Source: Treponema sp. (GTDB taxonomy: Bacteria > Spirochaetota > Spirochaetia > Treponematales > Breznakiellaceae). From it: a stretch of DNA of 6,341 nt. Every line of letters starts with the position of its first letter. Positions within the stretch are counted from its first letter, which is position 1. The stretch is taken from contig JAISTO010000038.1 of the NCBI GenBank assembly GCA_031272575.1, positions 1-6,341 on the forward strand, written 5' to 3'. A model generated the notes under the pieces. The model made no database searches. It was given only the letters and a program-made list of their open reading frames with translations, and was not told the origin of the DNA. The translations under genes were made by a program, and so were the position numbers. Shown here one piece after another: positions 6,021 to 6,341 of the stretch.

Positions 6021-6321
6021 ATGTTTGAAGTACTGGAACGGAATGTCAAAGCGGAACGGGCGGCACGGGATGCGGCCCGGGGACATCAAGGACGAAAGTG
6101 CCCACTTCGCCGATCTCGACCGCGAGGCAAGGGACTCCGACATCGTCAAGCGGGTCAGACTGCCCAGCCCTGACACCCCCGAGGTCTACGCCATCGCGCT
6201 CGTTGAGCACCAGAGCACGGTTGATTTCAGCATCGTGAACCGGGTGTCGCATTACATCGACCGCATCTATATGACGCTCTTGGCACTGCTGCTTCAATCT
6301 TCCACATCGACCCGCAGGTAA
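6021..6321 (+). pseudogene. Frameshifted, truncated Rpn-like PD-(D/E)XK nuclease remnant
   Basis: The start ATG 6021 follows GAGGAAGG (6005-6012) and opens a frame reading MFEVLERNVKAERAARDAAR, which ends at a TGA at 6171. The conserved-looking part is in another frame: DIKDESAHFADLDREARDSD, then VYAIALVEHQSTVD. Removing one G from the GGGG run at 6079-6082 joins the two. The D (6139-6141) and the E-H-Q triplet (6205-6213) resemble the metal-binding D and ExQ/K of Rpn-type recombination-promoting nucleases. Even when joined, the product is about 100 residues, far below the roughly 300 typical of that family, and it ends in the right-hand direct repeat. It is therefore probably a decayed gene fragment. 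The family call rests on motif memory only; a small intact but frameshifted gene, or a sequencing error in the G-run, cannot be excluded. Confidence 0.5.
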
Positions 6322-6341
6322 AAGTTTTAGGGAGTAGGGAA
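6306..6341 (+). repeat. 36-bp direct repeat, right copy (at window edge)
   Basis: A second copy of the segment at 5936-5971, differing only at 6317, with a period of 370 bases. It provides the end of the nuclease-like remnant, whose frame stops at TAA 6319-6321 inside the repeat. The copy reaches the last base of the window, so its right boundary cannot be seen. It may continue into heptamers as the left copy does. Confidence 0.9.

Noticed and set aside
5971..6321. Single intact 116-residue gene starting at ATG 5971
   Set aside because: The start lies within the heptamer repeat with no SD, and the N-terminal third looks like translated repeat; ATG 6021 with GAGGAAGG upstream is the better start but is in another frame.

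Overview
This 6.3-kb, GC-rich (clearly above 55% by eye) bacterial window centres on the ribosomal protein/RNase P/membrane insertase cluster rpmH-rnpA-yidD-yidC on the + strand. Upstream on the + strand is a secreted protein of unknown function. Upstream on the - strand, transcribed divergently, is a DEAH-box RNA helicase that runs off the left edge. The far right is a repeat-rich zone holding a decayed nuclease-like gene. The L34 protein with its SDEKKPY-like tail, the RnpA and YidC sequence style, and the Rpn-like remnant among intergenic repeats remind me of spirochaetes, in particular high-GC Treponema-like lineages. That placement is inference from memory; no search was run.

Layout. 1-1899 (-): HrpA-type helicase, 633 codons visible, C-terminus missing. 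1900-1982: compact divergent promoter region; both promoters place the start codon at or within a few bases of the predicted transcription start. 1983-3113 (+): exported protein with YD/RHS-like beta-hairpin segments. 3110-3138: strong promoter for the rpmH operon, its -35 box overlapping the stop codon of the preceding gene. 3163-3693: rnpA, with rpmH (3170-3325) apparently nested inside it in another frame. 3703-3930 yidD and 3943-5787 yidC follow with short gaps. 5788-6341: tandem CGTCATTCCGC-type repeats, a palindrome, a 36-bp direct repeat bracketing a frameshifted nuclease-like remnant, and GGGAATG heptamers.

The cluster links translation (L34), tRNA 5' processing (RnpA) and membrane protein insertion (YidD, YidC), probably from one promoter. 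The most notable observation is the rpmH/rnpA overlap. The conserved RnpA domain begins 30 bases after the rpmH stop, but its frame has no ATG, GTG, TTG or CTG codon between 3166 and 3408. The frame is open backwards through all of rpmH to a GTG 7 bases before the rpmH ATG. This nested-gene arrangement is known from Thermus; here it occurs in what looks like a very different bacterium.
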